Assembly (NCBI RefSeq): GCF_021155775.2 | Contig: NC_060235.2 | Location: 27,692,607-27,756,606 of the forward strand | Origin: Neodiprion pinetum | Lineage: Eukaryota > Arthropoda > Insecta > Hymenoptera > Diprionidae | Reading direction: 5' to 3' | DNA length: 64,000 nucleotides | In this document: in pieces, positions 9,601-23,586 of the stretch | How the letters are laid out: every line of letters starts with the position of its first letter | Numbering within the stretch: the first letter of the stretch is position 1 | Notes under the pieces: generated by a model | Databases searched by the model: none | What the model was told of the DNA's origin: nothing | The model's input: the letters and a program-made list of their open reading frames with translations, nothing else | Position numbers and translations under genes: made by a program

Positions 9601-12581
9601 CCGTTGAGGCCACCGGCGATAACATACCTCCACACATCACATGCGTATGTAAAATAATTCTAGCATTTTCAATCTCGTTAGTTGGGAATTCAAATAATCG
9701 AATTGTTTGAATAAAGGAAAATATGATATAAAATATTAAAAGATGTTGTATTAATTTCTTATTTTCAGTTCGATGAAGTACAGCTGACGGAGATTGTAAA
9801 GAACAGCATCACTCTTGCTGGTTACGATAAGCCAACGCCGGTCCAAAAGTATGCGATTCCGATCATCATCGGGCGTCGCGACGTCATGGCCTGCGCGCAG
9901 ACCGGATCTGGTAAAACTGCGGCATTTTTAGTGCCGATATTAAATCAGATCTACGAATGCGGTCCCCGACCTCCCCCACCTAACGCTGTCGGCGCCAACT
10001 TTGGAAGGCGCAAACAATACCCTCTGGGTCTAGTCTTGGCTCCCACCAGAGAACTGGCTACCCAGATATACGATGAAGCGCGCAAGTTTGCTTACAGATC
10101 AAGAATGCGTCCTGCTGTTGTTTATGGCGGTGCCAATGTTAGCGATCAGTTACGCGAACTTGATCGCGGCTGCCACCTTCTTGTCGCCACACCTGGTCGT
10201 CTCGTCGACATGCTTAATCGCGGGAAAATTGGTCTACACAATTGCCGGTTAGTACAATTAGGATTCTGCATTCCATGTGTACACGTATATTTCTGCATAT
10301 GATGTGTTTTCACATTTTCCTTTTTTTTTTTTTTTTCCCCCTCGAGATTTGAAGGTTTCGTGCTCCAAGTCAATACACTGATTTGGTATTTAAACTTCAG
10401 GCATAACTTATATAAAAAGAAAGGTTTCTTGATCATGAAATACAAAATTTTATTAACATTCGCAATACGTACATCGTTTGGTACAGTTTGAATTTTATTG
10501 TACTGAAAATTTGGAACGCTCAAGTCGAACGCAGATGTGGAAAGTATGCAGAACGGATCATGACAACACCTTCGTATTATTATAAAATTTGAACGAAAAT
10601 CGAAAACTGACAGATGAAGTAAAAGCGTTGAAAAGTATAGCCTCAAAGGCCATTCCTACAATTCTGATCAGAGTATGATTTCGAATAATTTGATCAAAGT
10701 ATTAAAGTCTAGAGTCATTATTGAGAAAATAATGCATGTAATAATAACTCACAAAAATTTAACAAACAGTGAATTTTGTTATTATGTCATTAATTATTTC
10801 AAGGATCGCCAAACTATTGAACTTTCAAACAATATCTCGCAAAGTCAAGGAAATTCATATTTCAAGCTTACCAAGCGTCGCTGTCAGATTTACGCAGAAA
10901 TGACATAAAATTGGAGTCCTAAATTGAAATTGATTCTTCCATTTATGAAATTAATTCCTGAGATTACATTTTTATGTAATAGAAAAAATGGTAACAGTCT
11001 TCATTCTTATGTATTGTAGGTACCTAGTACTAGACGAGGCGGATCGAATGCTTGACATGGGTTTCGAGCCGCAAATTCGTCGCATAGTAGAACAAGATAC
11101 AATGCCTCCAACCGGGGAACGACAGACCCTTATGTTCTCTGCCACTTTTCCCAAAGAGATTCAGATGCTAGCTCGTGACTTTCTGAACAATTATATTTTC
11201 TTGGCAGTCGGCAGGGTTGGTTCTACGTCTGAAAACATCACCCAGAAGATAGTTTGGGTTGATGAAGGTGAAAAACGATCTTATCTTCTTGATCTACTCC
11301 AAGCCAACAACCTAACTCAGCCTAGTAAGTAATTTCAAATTTTTTGTTCAAACATATTCACGTATTCCGACAAAAGACTTGGAGACACTATACGCGGAAC
11401 AATGGTTTTCTTTCTATTATACTTATCTAAATAAACATTTTCTACAGGTGCGGAATCACTCACACTAGTATTCGTTGAAACAAAAAAAGGAGCTGACACG
11501 CTAGAGGAATACTTGCACCAAGCAGGCTATCCCGTGACTAGTATCCACGGTGATAGAACTCAGCGTGAGCGTGAAGATGCGTTGCGCCGTTTCCGCGCTG
11601 GATCAGCACCTATTCTCGTCGCGACAGCTGTCGCGGCACGAGGTCTTGATATTCCGCATGTTAAACATGTAATCAATTTTGACTTGCCCGGCGATGTCGA
11701 AGAGTATGTCCATCGTATTGGTCGTACCGGACGTATGGGGAATCTAGGTACGCTTTGCACATATGTTAGTATTTATATTCTGGCGATCAAATGGGTGTTC
11801 AGGAAAAAAGCAAGTTTTGGCTGTTATAAAACACCGGAATCGTTGCCTTTCATACGTTGACATTTCTTGAGATATAAAATCTATTGACTGGTAGTAAAAT
11901 TTACAAAATATTAAGATTTAATAGCTAACATTGACGGTTCTTTGTAATTGAACTTTTCTCCGTTTATTTTACAGGCGTAGCCACTTCATTCTTCAATAGT
12001 AAAAACCATAATTTAGTAAGAGAGCTTGTCCAGCTTCTGATAGAGGCCAACCAGGATTTACCTCCGTGGTTAGAGAATATGTCCATGGAAGTACGAAACT
12101 CTGGAGGTGGTGGTGGTGCACGAAGACCAGGTAGTACTAAGAGCAGCGGTGGTCGTTTTGCCAGTGCTTTTGGGGCAAGAGATTATCGTCAACAGCCTGG
12201 TGCTGGATCTGCACGAAACAACGGAGCCGGACGACCTGGAAGTTATGGCGGTTAGTGATTTTTTCAATAATATGGCATTATGACAATTTTATTCGTTCAT
12301 TTGCCAAAATCTAGGGCTCTATTACAACTGGTCGTTTTGAATTCACCAATTCTGAAGAGTGTTTCATCATTGCTAAATTTAGTTTTCAATGTGAACTTCG
12401 ATTAAATTGCAGATTATCATTTTCTAGAATGCCTGCTTTATATATTAAAATTTCTATACCCGTTGAATGTTCGTTTGCGATAGGTGGATATGGAGGATAC
12501 GGAGGCAGCTACAACAACTCATCGTACAATACCTCATCCAACAACGGTGGCGGTGGCACAGACTGGTGGACCGGCAAGTAG
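6633..12581 (+). CDS. bel: ATP-dependent DEAD-box RNA helicase belle / DDX3
   Basis: Nine coding exons join in phase to 721 residues: 6633-6677, 7940-8021, 8868-9213, 9410-9644, 9769-10247, 11020-11324, 11448-11747, 11975-12250 and 12484-12581. The N-terminal block GRYVPPHLRNK resembles the DDX3 eIF4E-binding segment. Exon 3 is an Arg/Gly/Asp-rich disordered region. Core motifs seen: Q motif GYDKPTPVQ, Walker A AQTGSGKT (about 279-286), PTRELA, TPGR, DEAD (401-404), SAT, ARGLD and HRIGRTGR. The tail is Gly/Ser/Tyr-rich and ends DWWTGK, like the DDX3 DWW terminus. The family unwinds structured 5' UTRs in translation initiation and acts in germline and small-RNA pathways. All catalytic motifs are intact. 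The GC-rich leader suggests broad expression. Vasa is the main alternative, but the two flanking motifs favour belle. Confidence 0.95.
7064..7087. repeat. 24-base poly(A) run in bel intron 1
   Basis: An uninterrupted A homopolymer. It could be the tail of an old retroposed fragment or simple slippage; no element body can be recognised next to it. Confidence 0.8.
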
Positions 12582-14135
12582 ATGGAGGACGATTATCCAC
12601 TTCAATTTAATAATACAAATATAACACTGAAATTGGGTTACGTGTAACGAACACACACAATCACTCGCTTGCTCCCCCGTGCACTCCACTCCGAACCCTA
12701 ATCTCAATACATGGACACAGACATTTACACATACACTTATACAATACACGCGATGAAACACCGCTAAATTACGAGATGTATGTTTAAAAAAAGAAAAAAA
12801 AAACAACAACAGAATGAAAATTACTGAGATATAAAAATACCAAACATGAACGAACGAAATATACCTAGAGAAGTCATTAAAAATTACCTATCACTGGAAA
12901 AATATAAGAAAATATCGATAGTTAAAATTTGCTCCTTAGCCTAATTATTTACAGACATCTCTCTGCGGTGAAAAAAACGTCGTCGATGGACACAAGTAGA
13001 AAATAATCATTATTAATGAATCGTTATTACTATTCCAAGTAACGATGTAGTAGATTGAACCTTAGCGAAAATTTTTAGAACTCCTGTCAGGGCTTATGGG
13101 GCTCGTTAAGGTTTAGAGTAAATTAAATTCAAAGCGTGGTTTGAAAAATGTGCTATTAAAATCGTAAAATTGAACGGTACGCGATATTCGTATTTCCAAG
13201 TCTTGTTGCTTGAATATAATGAAGCGTAAATGAATATTTTGGCACATTTCTTAAGTCGCGTGTATCGTTGCTAAAAATTAATTAATCTCTATATCAATTT
13301 TCTTTGAATTTATTATTATCATTAAACGACGAATGGTATTTGTTTGTTTGCCGTCCCCAGAAAATAAAAAAAATTACAATGCTACACATGACTCACATGT
13401 AGCAACAGTGTAAACTAAATGATAACGCGCTATTCTAAGAGCCATTAGTAAATTATTACTTGATGGAATTTAAAGGGAGCTGGATAACGTCTTGAAATAT
13501 CTTTAGAAATTAATCTTTTGTTGTGTTCATGCCACAATATATAGGTAGTTATACGTGTATATAAATTTTGTAATATTTAAAGGCGCTGGCATCATAATTA
13601 TCATCAATGGTGGTGCCATTGTGCAAATTTTTACATAATGAACAATTATTAAACGAATTTAAGTAATATTTTTTTTCGTTTATAAATAGTAATATTAGTA
13701 ATTTTTACATTAAATAAGTTATATTACCAGAAATTTCAATGTGTTCAGAGACTGTGGCAATTAAGATATTCGGAACACTATTTCTAAATATAGCAATGAC
13801 GTCCTGTGTAAGTTCTTAGCGGTACACATGAGCGGATAATTTGTCATTATGAAAGAAAAGAGAAATGGCTACGTCAGAATACGCGCGGAAGGATTATGAA
13901 ATAAACTATCAAAAAAAAAAATTAATACGGTTGCAGTTACAGGGGGTAATTGAAAAAAAAAACCGAGTGCTGCGCATTTGCCAATCGAAAGGCCCAGATA
14001 TTTGAAGAAAGATGATGTATGGTCTATGGACTATGAGGCAACGTCGCGCATACATATTCTAATATTTTATAACTATCGATCAGTATACTACGCTATATAT
14101 ATATGTATACATATATATACACATACAAACATGAG

Positions 14136-14166
<31 letters not shown>

Positions 14167-17045
14167 GTTTATATATTATAAATAAACATATTAAGTAATA
14201 TGCATAAATACATTACGTTAAAATATAACAAAATGATTAAGGAAAAAAAAGAACGACTGTGATATTGTACGATCTTGGGGACATTCAATTTCTACGCAAA
14301 TTGCTAAATGCACGATTAACGAAGTATACCAATAATGAATTAATTAAATTTATTGATGATTGAATGTCAGAGAATACCAACTCACTGTTTTGAGTTATGG
14401 CAAGAATATTGAGTCGTTACAAATAATAAACAACATGAATTTGGCTGTTGTCCGATCGGGGAGGGCTGAACGCTCTTGCGGTCCTAAAACTATTTTAGGG
14501 CATTGTTTCTACTTAAACATAAAAAAGTAAATAAACAAATGAATAAACACGCGATGATAATGTGTTAATATCATTGATAACGATGTTGGTAGGGCTTTAT
14601 AGAATGTTGTTAAAATATCTCTTCTGCGTCCGTCAGACTCTTAATAACTATTAAATCTGTGTGACACGTAAAACTAAGAACAAAAGAAGAGTACAAATTC
14701 GGTTCGCATGACAGGATTTTATAAGCTTGTCGTACATGTTATATAGATAGTGCAATCGAGTGCGTGAGAAGTATGGCAGTGCCGTGTGTATGACCATGGA
14801 CCAATGTGTGAAGACGAATGAATGCCTCTCGGAGGAATGACAATTATTTCAAATAAACATTTCAAATAGTGTTTGAAACGGAAGTAAATTATACAAAATT
14901 ACGTGCCGTCAACTTTCAGTGGCATCGGATATGAACAAATTTTAATAACCGTAAATAATCAATTATCAATTATTCGCTCAAGGCCCTGCCACAGAAGTAA
15001 TGAGAAATTGGGTTTCAAAATTTGAGTTATTGAACCTGTTACATCTGGTTCTTTGTGTAGTACAAATTTTTACTTGATACACTACAAATTACCTCCAGTC
15101 TAGATTTTAGGAGTTGAAAATACAAAAGTTACAGAACAAAATTAATTCCATTTCGGTTATTAAATCAGTCGTATTTGAACGGCAATAATACTTCGCTGAA
15201 TTAATTTTTAAAATTTTACCCTTTCGCCATTTCTTACACTGTGATTTTAAATCTATTCAGTGGTGACAAAAATCAATTGAGATTGTCTATGAGAACTTTC
15301 TACTGTATATGCGAATGTGAGTAATATAGAATCATCGACTCTAAATACAGTTCAAATTGCGCGAGTTGACTAGCAGAAATGATAAAATCATTTAATTGAG
15401 CAGCTGCAATCAATTCGTTATTAAATTTGTTTAAATTGTCAAAGTATGATACTATGATTTACATTTCTCTTAGTATATTTTAGGTGATGAAATAGAAGAA
15501 AAATAATAACTAATTAAACGGATCTATTTATTAATCTATTTAGTATTTATTCTCTCTCTTTTTGTGTTGTAATTCGTTGATTTGTGTGTTCTTTCCTTTT
15601 CTCTTGTACTTTCTGAAGCGCACCTTTTTACGTTGTGTTTAGTCCTCTGAAGATTATCGGACGAGCAGCCTTGAAAAACAGTATATATACACACATATAT
15701 GTATGTATATATGTAAACAATCGAATGATTATAATCAGAAAAAACATGGTTGCACTTACAATAGTTGCAAAACTGCGTTGCTATAGGAAAAGAAGGGCTA
15801 TGGATATTAATTATCACATACATGCACACAAACATATATATAGAAAGGAGGATGTTGACTGTGACTGCAATCATTTCTAAGAGAATACACAATTACAAAC
15901 TTATAATATATAATAATATAATATAAACATGTCATAACATTGCATATTACATTTTGTCCTATCATTTTTACACGTTCCGTTTAATGATATTCCAATAACC
16001 AACTATAGAGTTTTTTGAAACATGTTCATCTAGCGCTATAATAAAAGTCCGAGTATTGGTCAGCGCCCACGGTATAGTTGAAACTCCACCGACTGTCATT
16101 AAATGTTACGTAAAAAGCAAAAATAAAAATAAACCATTCATAATGTAACACATTAATTTATGATAAAGTAAAGGAAAAACAAATGGAACAAAAGGAGGAA
16201 GAAAAATTTGTACAAGGCGGGATGGCAAAAATGTCTAATGTAAGAACGTATAATCTAATTGAAAAAACAATCTAGATTTTCATTGAAAAAGTCGTGATAA
16301 TTGTATATCGGTATGTATGATTTTTCGTTGTTTTTTTTCGAGAGAAGAAAGGAAAAAAATTGATCCGTTATGCATATACTTCTTTCGATGTTTAATGACG
16401 AGGTGACAAGTAGCAGTAAAGTTTATCATCTGCGTACAGAATTTTTCATACCGAACGACGTGCATGCCCAATTAATACACAATCCATTTCAATTTTTACT
16501 AATAAATAATTATTACACAATTTTCATAGTAAAAGAAAAAATGATATAGATATATCGCATTGGCGAATGTACCATTCGGTCAGAGATTTACTAGTGATCA
16601 CAGGTTTAATATGCTATCTTAGTTGAATTATAAAAAAAAAACCTAGAAAAATTAAAATAACACAAAAAAAATATATCAATCCAATCACTTGTACCTTGTG
16701 CAGGTATTCCAATCAATAAAAAGAAAACAATAATTAAAAAAAACTACGTACATTATTGTCTTAAACATATGAAATACCTGAAATACTGCTTTAAAAACGC
16801 GTGTTTTTCCTTTGCATTTCACACGAGTACCCAATTCCGTTTAGGGTAATTAATAAACTGGTGCAGCAAGGCTACGATTAATTAAATTTCCAAAGGAACA
16901 ATCTGATTTAATATGAATGTATCGTACTGCATACGTTCACAATGATTATCGGATCAAACGTTATTTGTTTGTTTGTAGTATTATGTTAGTTATTACAGAT
17001 GTGAGGAGTGACAGGAGAATAGCTAAAAGCAAATGATACAATAAA
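12582..17045 (+). other. Probable long 3' UTR and downstream region of bel
   Basis: No coding sequence is supported. The stretch is AT-rich, with many short A and T runs, an AT dinucleotide tract (about 14090-14180) and TA/CA-type simple sequence near 15680-15720. Several AATAAA hexamers occur; the one at 17040-17045 is a plausible distal poly(A) site, and the true 3' end cannot be told from sequence. Long 3' UTRs are common for regulated RNA-helicase genes, so part may be transcribed with bel. Confidence 0.35.
14090..14180. repeat. AT/TATG simple-sequence tract
   Basis: Alternating TA repeats interrupted by TATG/TACAT words. Simple microsatellite within the bel downstream region. Confidence 0.8.
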
Positions 17046-18362
17046 GATTAAAGATAAAAGCAACAAGAATGATGCAGCTTCAAGTGTATTTATTTCTATC
17101 AGTTCCGTAATAAAGGTCTCTATAGCAATAATTATATTTCAGGGAATTATCCGATTTCAATGTTGAATTACAGAATCCATTGTATCCGCAATAATCGTTA
17201 TTCAAATATTTTGTGGAATGGAAATGTTGGATGCAAAACAGGCAAGATATTTACTATAGACATCCGAGGCCGTTCTCCCTTCTGTGCCCTTTATTCGTAA
17301 GTCTGTATAATTTGTTGAAACTTTTTTTCACAAACTCAGTTTCCAAGTTATTCAAGTTTTTCAACGGCCTCGAACTTGACGGGACATCCGATACTATAAT
17401 AATCGAGATTTGAAAAGTGGGAAAAATTGTAAGTTGAGCATTCTCAAACATTTGTACAATTTCCTTCAGAATATTTCATCTTTGGAGAACACTTTGACTT
17501 GTCCATCAGATGTGATATACAAATTGCTCATTATCTTGGATTGATTGTAAATTTTTGGAGCGTTGACTGCCGTTTTCACATTTATTAATTTCGTGACCGA
17601 ATAGGTACTCAATTTTATCCTATAATACCATTACCAATAAATATTACATACTGTCAGAGAAACGAGCGGTCTGGTTTCAAATTCAAGCATTGTCATGTAA
17701 TTATTCAGTATTATCAATAAACAAGGCGTAACTCCTACAAATTTTGTATAGTACTAAAAATTTGTTAAATCATAAATATTTTTAAAGGTTTCATATTTAA
17801 TCTCGATACGATTTTTTCGTTTACACAGTTTGTCCTACGTGTATTCGAGTAAATTGCGAAGTATATTGATGTCTATCAAATTTGTCGCAAAGCATGTGCC
17901 GTGATGATATTAATCGCAATGCCAATAAAAATATTGTGCCAGTAATGGATTTTATCAGGCATTGACTTTTTTTTTATCAGGCATTAGGTAGTATCGAATC
18001 TGAATAGCTTCGATTGATTATCGTCCGATATTTTTTGTATTCTGCCAAAAACTATGAGAATATAAATTTTCACTTATTACTTCTTTCGAACAACCAAGAG
18101 CCTCACGACTATGCGGCTATTATTTGACTGCTGTAACATTGAACGTATTCTACATGATTCGTGATAAATCGAATAATTTTTTAATCCTTGGCCATTTCGT
18201 TGGCGAAAGAATATCAAATTTCAAATTTATGGGTGATTACGCGGATGCCATAGGCGTAGCATCTACTTACGGAAGGTGAAATAGAGTCGCCGTCGTGACA
18301 CGCTGCCTAATTTGCGGACGTAATCACGTGTGTTCCTCGATCATGAAGTTCAATGAGTTGGA
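17046..18362. other. Intergenic region, bel to P58IPK
   Basis: AT-rich to about 18200, then GC-richer toward the P58IPK start. A CACGTG box lies near 18326 in the presumed promoter, ahead of the ER stress element. Nothing else recognisable. Confidence 0.4.
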
Positions 18363-18381
18363 CCAATGAGGATAGACCACG
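18363..18381 (+). promoter_or_regulatory. ER stress response element (ERSE)
   Basis: CCAAT, nine bases (GAGGATAGA), then CCACG: an exact match to the ERSE consensus CCAAT-N9-CCACG, bound in animals by NF-Y together with ATF6 or XBP1. It lies on the coding strand 131 bp upstream of the ATG of the P58IPK/DNAJC3 gene, a known target of the unfolded protein response in mammals. Match and spacing are seen directly; function in this species is inferred. Confidence 0.75.
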
Positions 18382-18511
18382 ATCGCAATGGCGGTACGGC
18401 TAGTCAGTTTTGCGATATCGGGGAGGCGAGTCAACGTTTGTGTACACTGTTGTTAAGTTTGAAGCATAATCCAACGGAAAACAACCTCTGCAAACGTCGA
18501 TTCTTCCAGTC

Positions 18512-21012
18512 ATGTTTCAATATTGGCTGATACTGGTTGTATTAGAACGGTCCTTAGATGGTGAGTTACTCTAACCTTTTTCGCGAAACTATTTCTCTTC
18601 CCATTGCCTGCACTTCTCTCGGCTGAGCATTTAAACAATTTGAACGATTTTCACTTTCACAGCTGCTCTGAGCGTTTCTCAGGCCGAGATTGACAGGCAT
18701 TTAGAACTAGGGAGGGAATTTTTAGCCAGAGGTCAACTTCAAGATGCCTTGTCCCATTATCATGCCGCAGTGGGTGAGTGAATTTTGTACATGAATAATT
18801 ATATGATTTAACTTTTACCTCGGTCAAGTGTTTCTATTCTTGTTTATCCGAAAATTCTGTTTCTTCGTTTACACACATCAAAAATTATAGTTCATCAAAG
18901 ACAGGCAGCTCGTTCTGATGTTTCTAGACTTTTTGAAAACCTGTTGATTTCTTTGTCGTACGTCACAGTTGATTCAGTCAATCCCTAAAATTACAAACAC
19001 ATGTGATGACGCTTCAATTTTCTTTACTTACGCAGAGGGGGATCCGAATAACTACCTCACATATTACAAAAGAGGTACGGTGTACTTAGCCCTCGGTAAA
19101 GCAAAGTTCGCCTTATTTGATTTGGACAAAGTTTTGGAATTGAAGCCTGATTTTCATGCCGCTAGATTACAGCGTGGTAACGTATTGTTGAAACAGGCCG
19201 AATTAGACGCAGCTGAAGTCGACTTTCATAATGTGGTAAGTGTTTCTGACTCAAGATACCTCCATTTCCTCATAACCGTAGCTATGTAAGTTTTCCCAGT
19301 ATTAGACTTTTTTTTTGGTCTAAATGTCTAATTCTTATTGTATTTATGTTGAATGTTACGTATTTCTACTAAGATTTTCTTGGAGCGAAAGACCGAATGC
19401 AAATGGGAATTGCAGTCCTTGCAACTCTATTGGAAAGCATTGTTCTTGTAGCTGTTGTTTCACATTACTGTGTCAAGCTCGACGCTTACTTTAATATAAA
19501 CGTGTATATTGCAGTGATCAAGCCACCACAGTTTACATACATAATACTTCATTTGATGTGATCACATATGGTATTAAAGTATAGAATCGATCTGTTTCAC
19601 TTTCTTTACCATAATCGACTGGAAACAGATTAGATTAGATATGTATCCTGAGAGTAGCCTTTTCATCATTTGATTTACTAAGATTTCTCAGAATACAAAT
19701 AAAGTAAAATGGCAAATACTTGAATAATTGATTTTTACGTCTGTTCAGCTGGCATTTGATCCGTCGAACGAAGATGCTTTGAATGGGTTGTACAAATTAT
19801 CTCCAGTCAGGGAGGATATTCAGCTGGCTGAAGTGTTATCACAAAGTGGTGATTATCCAGCAGTTATTCAGTTGATAAATCGAATAATAGAAGTTTGCCC
19901 TTGGGCATCGCACCTTCGGGAACTGAGAGCCGAGAGCCATGCAGCATTAGGTGATTACATGAACGCTGTTTCTGATATACGATCGACGACAAAACTTTTG
20001 GCCGACAATACTCAGGGATACTTCAAGCTCTCTTCGCTATTGTATCGCCTGGGCCAAGTCGACGAGTCTCTCAAGTGAGTGTCTTCTTTGAGCAGCAGTT
20101 TTTCAATAGTTGATATTAATATATTGTTCAAAAATTATTTCTTTCAATTTCGTGTGTTAGGGAAATTCGGGAGTGCTTAAAGTTGGATCCGGAACACAAA
20201 CAGTGCTTTCCACATTACAAAAAAGTCAAGAAGATTGCGAAGTTTATAAACGATGCAGAGACATCTGAAGAGGCTAAAGATTATGAAAGTTGCATTGACG
20301 GAAGTAAGCGTGTTCTCAAAAATGAACCGCACGTACAAAATGTGCGTTTTCTAGCTGCCCAATTGCTCTGCCGATGTCATCTTGGTAACAATGATCCTGC
20401 TAAAGCTATAGAAAATTGTCACGACGCTCTCGAGATCCAACGAGAACCAGGCCTATTCTGTGATAGGGCAGAAGCCTACATTGCTGCTGAACAATATGAC
20501 GATGGTATGTTACAGCAAATAAGTTTTGTTGTATAGATTTTTTTGTATCGAATGCAAGTACAACATAATTTCGTTTATTTCAAACAGCGATCAGGGATTT
20601 CAAAGAGGCACTGGAAATAGATCCAAATTTGCAAAGAGCTAAGGATGGTGTTCAGAGAGCGCAGAGATTGCAAAAGCAATCAGAATCCCGAGACTACTAC
20701 AAAATCCTTTCAGTTCCAAGAACCGCCTCCAAAAAGGAAATCGTCAAAGCTTATAGAAAGGCGGCTCAAAAATGGCATCCTGACAACTTCCAAGAAGGGG
20801 AAGAGAAGAAGCGTGCAGAGAAAAAGTTCATTGACATCGCTGCAGCTAAAGAAGTATTGACTGATCCTGAAAAACGTGCAAAGTTTGATCAGGGCGAGGA
20901 TCCGCTAGATCCTGAATCTGGACGACAACAAGGATTCAATCCCTTCCACGAATTTTCACACTTCGCACGCCCTCACGGCTCACCCTTCCAATTCAAGTTC
21001 CACTTCCCTTAG
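18512..21012 (+). CDS. P58IPK: ER co-chaperone P58IPK / DNAJC3 (TPR and J domain)
   Basis: Six coding exons join in phase to 484 residues: 18512-18560, 18663-18773, 19036-19235, 19749-20074, 20161-20504 and 20588-21012. A hydrophobic signal peptide (MFQYWLILVVLERS) is followed by a long series of TPR helices, including YKRGTVYLALGKAKFALFD and KAIENCHDALEI. A C-terminal J domain (about 379-447) has an intact HPD motif (407-409). This order and length match animal DNAJC3, an ER-lumen protein that binds unfolded clients through its TPRs, passes them to BiP through the J domain, and was also described as a PERK/PKR inhibitor. No KDEL is present, as in mammals. The ATG is the first in the exon that carries the signal peptide. 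The ERSE 131 bp upstream supports unfolded-protein-response control. DNAJC7 lacks a signal peptide and is less likely. Confidence 0.95.
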
Positions 21013-23586
21013 CAAAATCAAGAAACTCAGTAGTTCTATTGAATTTTTAATGACGACGATATACGAAAACACGTCGGGCATTTGCTATTACAACAATATG
21101 TATAACTAAACGCACTGCAGAACTCCGCCTTTCTTTTCCTGTCGGTTATCTAATGGGTGTGAGTGAATTTAGGTCGCAGACGTGAATTTTATATCAAATT
21201 GCTTGACCGAATTATCGAAGAGTACTGGATACCAAAGAAATCGTAATAGGACAGTCTCTAATTTATGCACATTTTTCAAACTGCTCATGATTTTCTTGTT
21301 TAAGTGAAACAAGAGATAAACATTCACAAGATATTATACTAGAAATCTTCAGCAAACGCTTCAGATGCATTTTAAATTTTCGATTCAATGTTGTACATTT
21401 AAATTCATGCGTTCATACTGCCTGTAGTAATCGATAGCTTCATCTCTTCATATCGCAATTATTACCAAAGCACTGTAAATTGGGGTTCGAAATTATTAGG
21501 ATTACTTCCTGAAGTGGCTACGTCCCATTTAAGCTGAACCCGAGTTCCGCTTATTTATTTACGATAAAAAATGTTCAGTAATGAAGTGGTGAAATACCTT
21601 GGGCAACCGTGTTTGTCACTTAGTTTTTTTTTTTTTTTTTTTACATAGCCGCTGCATACAACGAATGTTTTCACTGAAACTGGGTTTACAAAATCTAATA
21701 GAAATTACGTGAATTCATTCCTAACTACTCTTACTTTATCTTCAAAACATTATTAATACCCATATGTTTATTATACACAAAACTTTGAATCTGGTCGAAC
21801 TAAATACATAAATTTTCGTACTGAAATAGGTTATGAGATATTGAGAAAATTTATTTAATCGTGCTCTGGGCTGATCTGTTATACCGTTACTTGGCTTTCG
21901 TGTTACGAAAATAAAATTTGACAAATCCTAACAATAGTTTGACCGAATTTTTTAGCATCTTATTTTTGGGAAGTAGAACTACAATCTTTGTCGAAAGATG
22001 CAATAACAGATTTTACTGTATTAAACTGTATGATATCTATGAGCAATCGTTTCAATTGCTCTCACGTTTTTATTACATTGCTCTTTGACCCTGAATTTAA
22101 ATTACTTCAGGTTGAAAAATATACTTCTAAGGTACAGCAGCATCACTTGTTAACAAGATTGCAGCACGTAATTGGTAATATGCTGGAGTCCTCTTTACTG
22201 ATTGCGTTTACGTTCTAAAGTTTACATTTTCTTTGACTCGCCTTTATTTATTCGTAAAAGAATATGTAACTTTACATTCATATGATTTACAAACACATGT
22301 CGAGGTCTTACGGTAATGGATATATAGTTATACATATCGAAAGCACAATTTCTTATTTCGTTCTGGTATCCACTACTCTTCCTTTTTCTGATTCGGAATA
22401 GGCAATTAGTGTAAAAAAAAAGAATCAAGCTGCCTGAAATTAATTTTTATCGTATTAATTGCTAGTGGGATTAGAAACAGTTTGCGATTCTGCAACTGGG
22501 CGTGAAAAAGTTGATGAATCTTCTACACGCACACGGAACTTTCAGTTAACTCCTCGTATTTCGAGAGATATCAATGTTCCGATCTTATTCACAGAGTAGA
22601 CACAGATTTCTCTCAATTGCCAAACAGCTATTGCGGATACTCGCGTGAAGCCATTAATAAGTTTCTAATCTTCGTAGGTGCAATTAATTGTTGCGAAGTT
22701 CTCTTTAATATGATAAAAAAAAATCGAAACGACGTGTGAAGTGAACAGACTTCCAGGGTCCAAAAGACATTATTATAGCGTGAATAATTAATTTTTCTTT
22801 TGTAAATGTTTTATTTTTACCCTTAGAAGTCTCAACACGTATATTATTATATACATACAGGACGAGTGATGTAAATCTTTGGATAGTGAGTATCATCTCT
22901 ACTCGTCGTAATCCAAAACAAAAGCTACGGAATAGGTGCCACTTCCCTTTTGATCAAAAGCGGTGGGTGTATGTATACGTGCATGATTGTACATACTTGT
23001 AATTTGTGCATCAAATTATGCCGATACTTCAGATGCTGGGCTATTATGTGTAGTCTTGTATCCCGAGAAGTTGGCATATATACAAATGCGCGCGTGTGTG
23101 TGTGTGTGCGTGTGTTCTTGTACATACTTTGTCACTGATAAGTTTGTTTAAAAATATATTTGAATAATTTATATTACTACGGAGAAAATTTTTATTTATC
23201 TTTTTTACAGTATTATTTCAGATGATTGGGATCCCATCTTTCAATACTAATTTCTGTGATATTTGGAAATAAAACAAAAGGGGATAACATATCACATTGT
23301 TGTAAAAATAAACAAGTTACTGGCTAAAGTCGAATTCAGCAACGTAGCTTGAAATATAACGTAGTAAAAAAAAAAAAAGTCAGAAGATTAGTATATGTAC
23401 GTATATGACATATTCCAAAAACAGGTGTAGTATGGAATTATCGCGTAATAAAAAAGTCAAACATTACTCGAATATTCCAATTAAAAAATCACTGTGGTGA
23501 TAAGGTCAATTTTATTTTTTTCGGTATAATGCGTCACGTGCTGTGATGAGATATTTAATCGAAGAACTCTGAAGTTTGGTTCATGG
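21013..23586. other. Convergent 3' region between P58IPK and the DRC-type gene
   Basis: The two genes converge here. AT-rich, with a 17-18 base T run near 21627-21643 and a short GT-rich tract near 23095-23115. A minus-strand AATAAA (TTTATT at 23511-23516) lies 71 bases beyond the stop of the minus-strand gene and is its probable poly(A) signal. ORFs of 60-76 codons show no family features. Confidence 0.45.
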
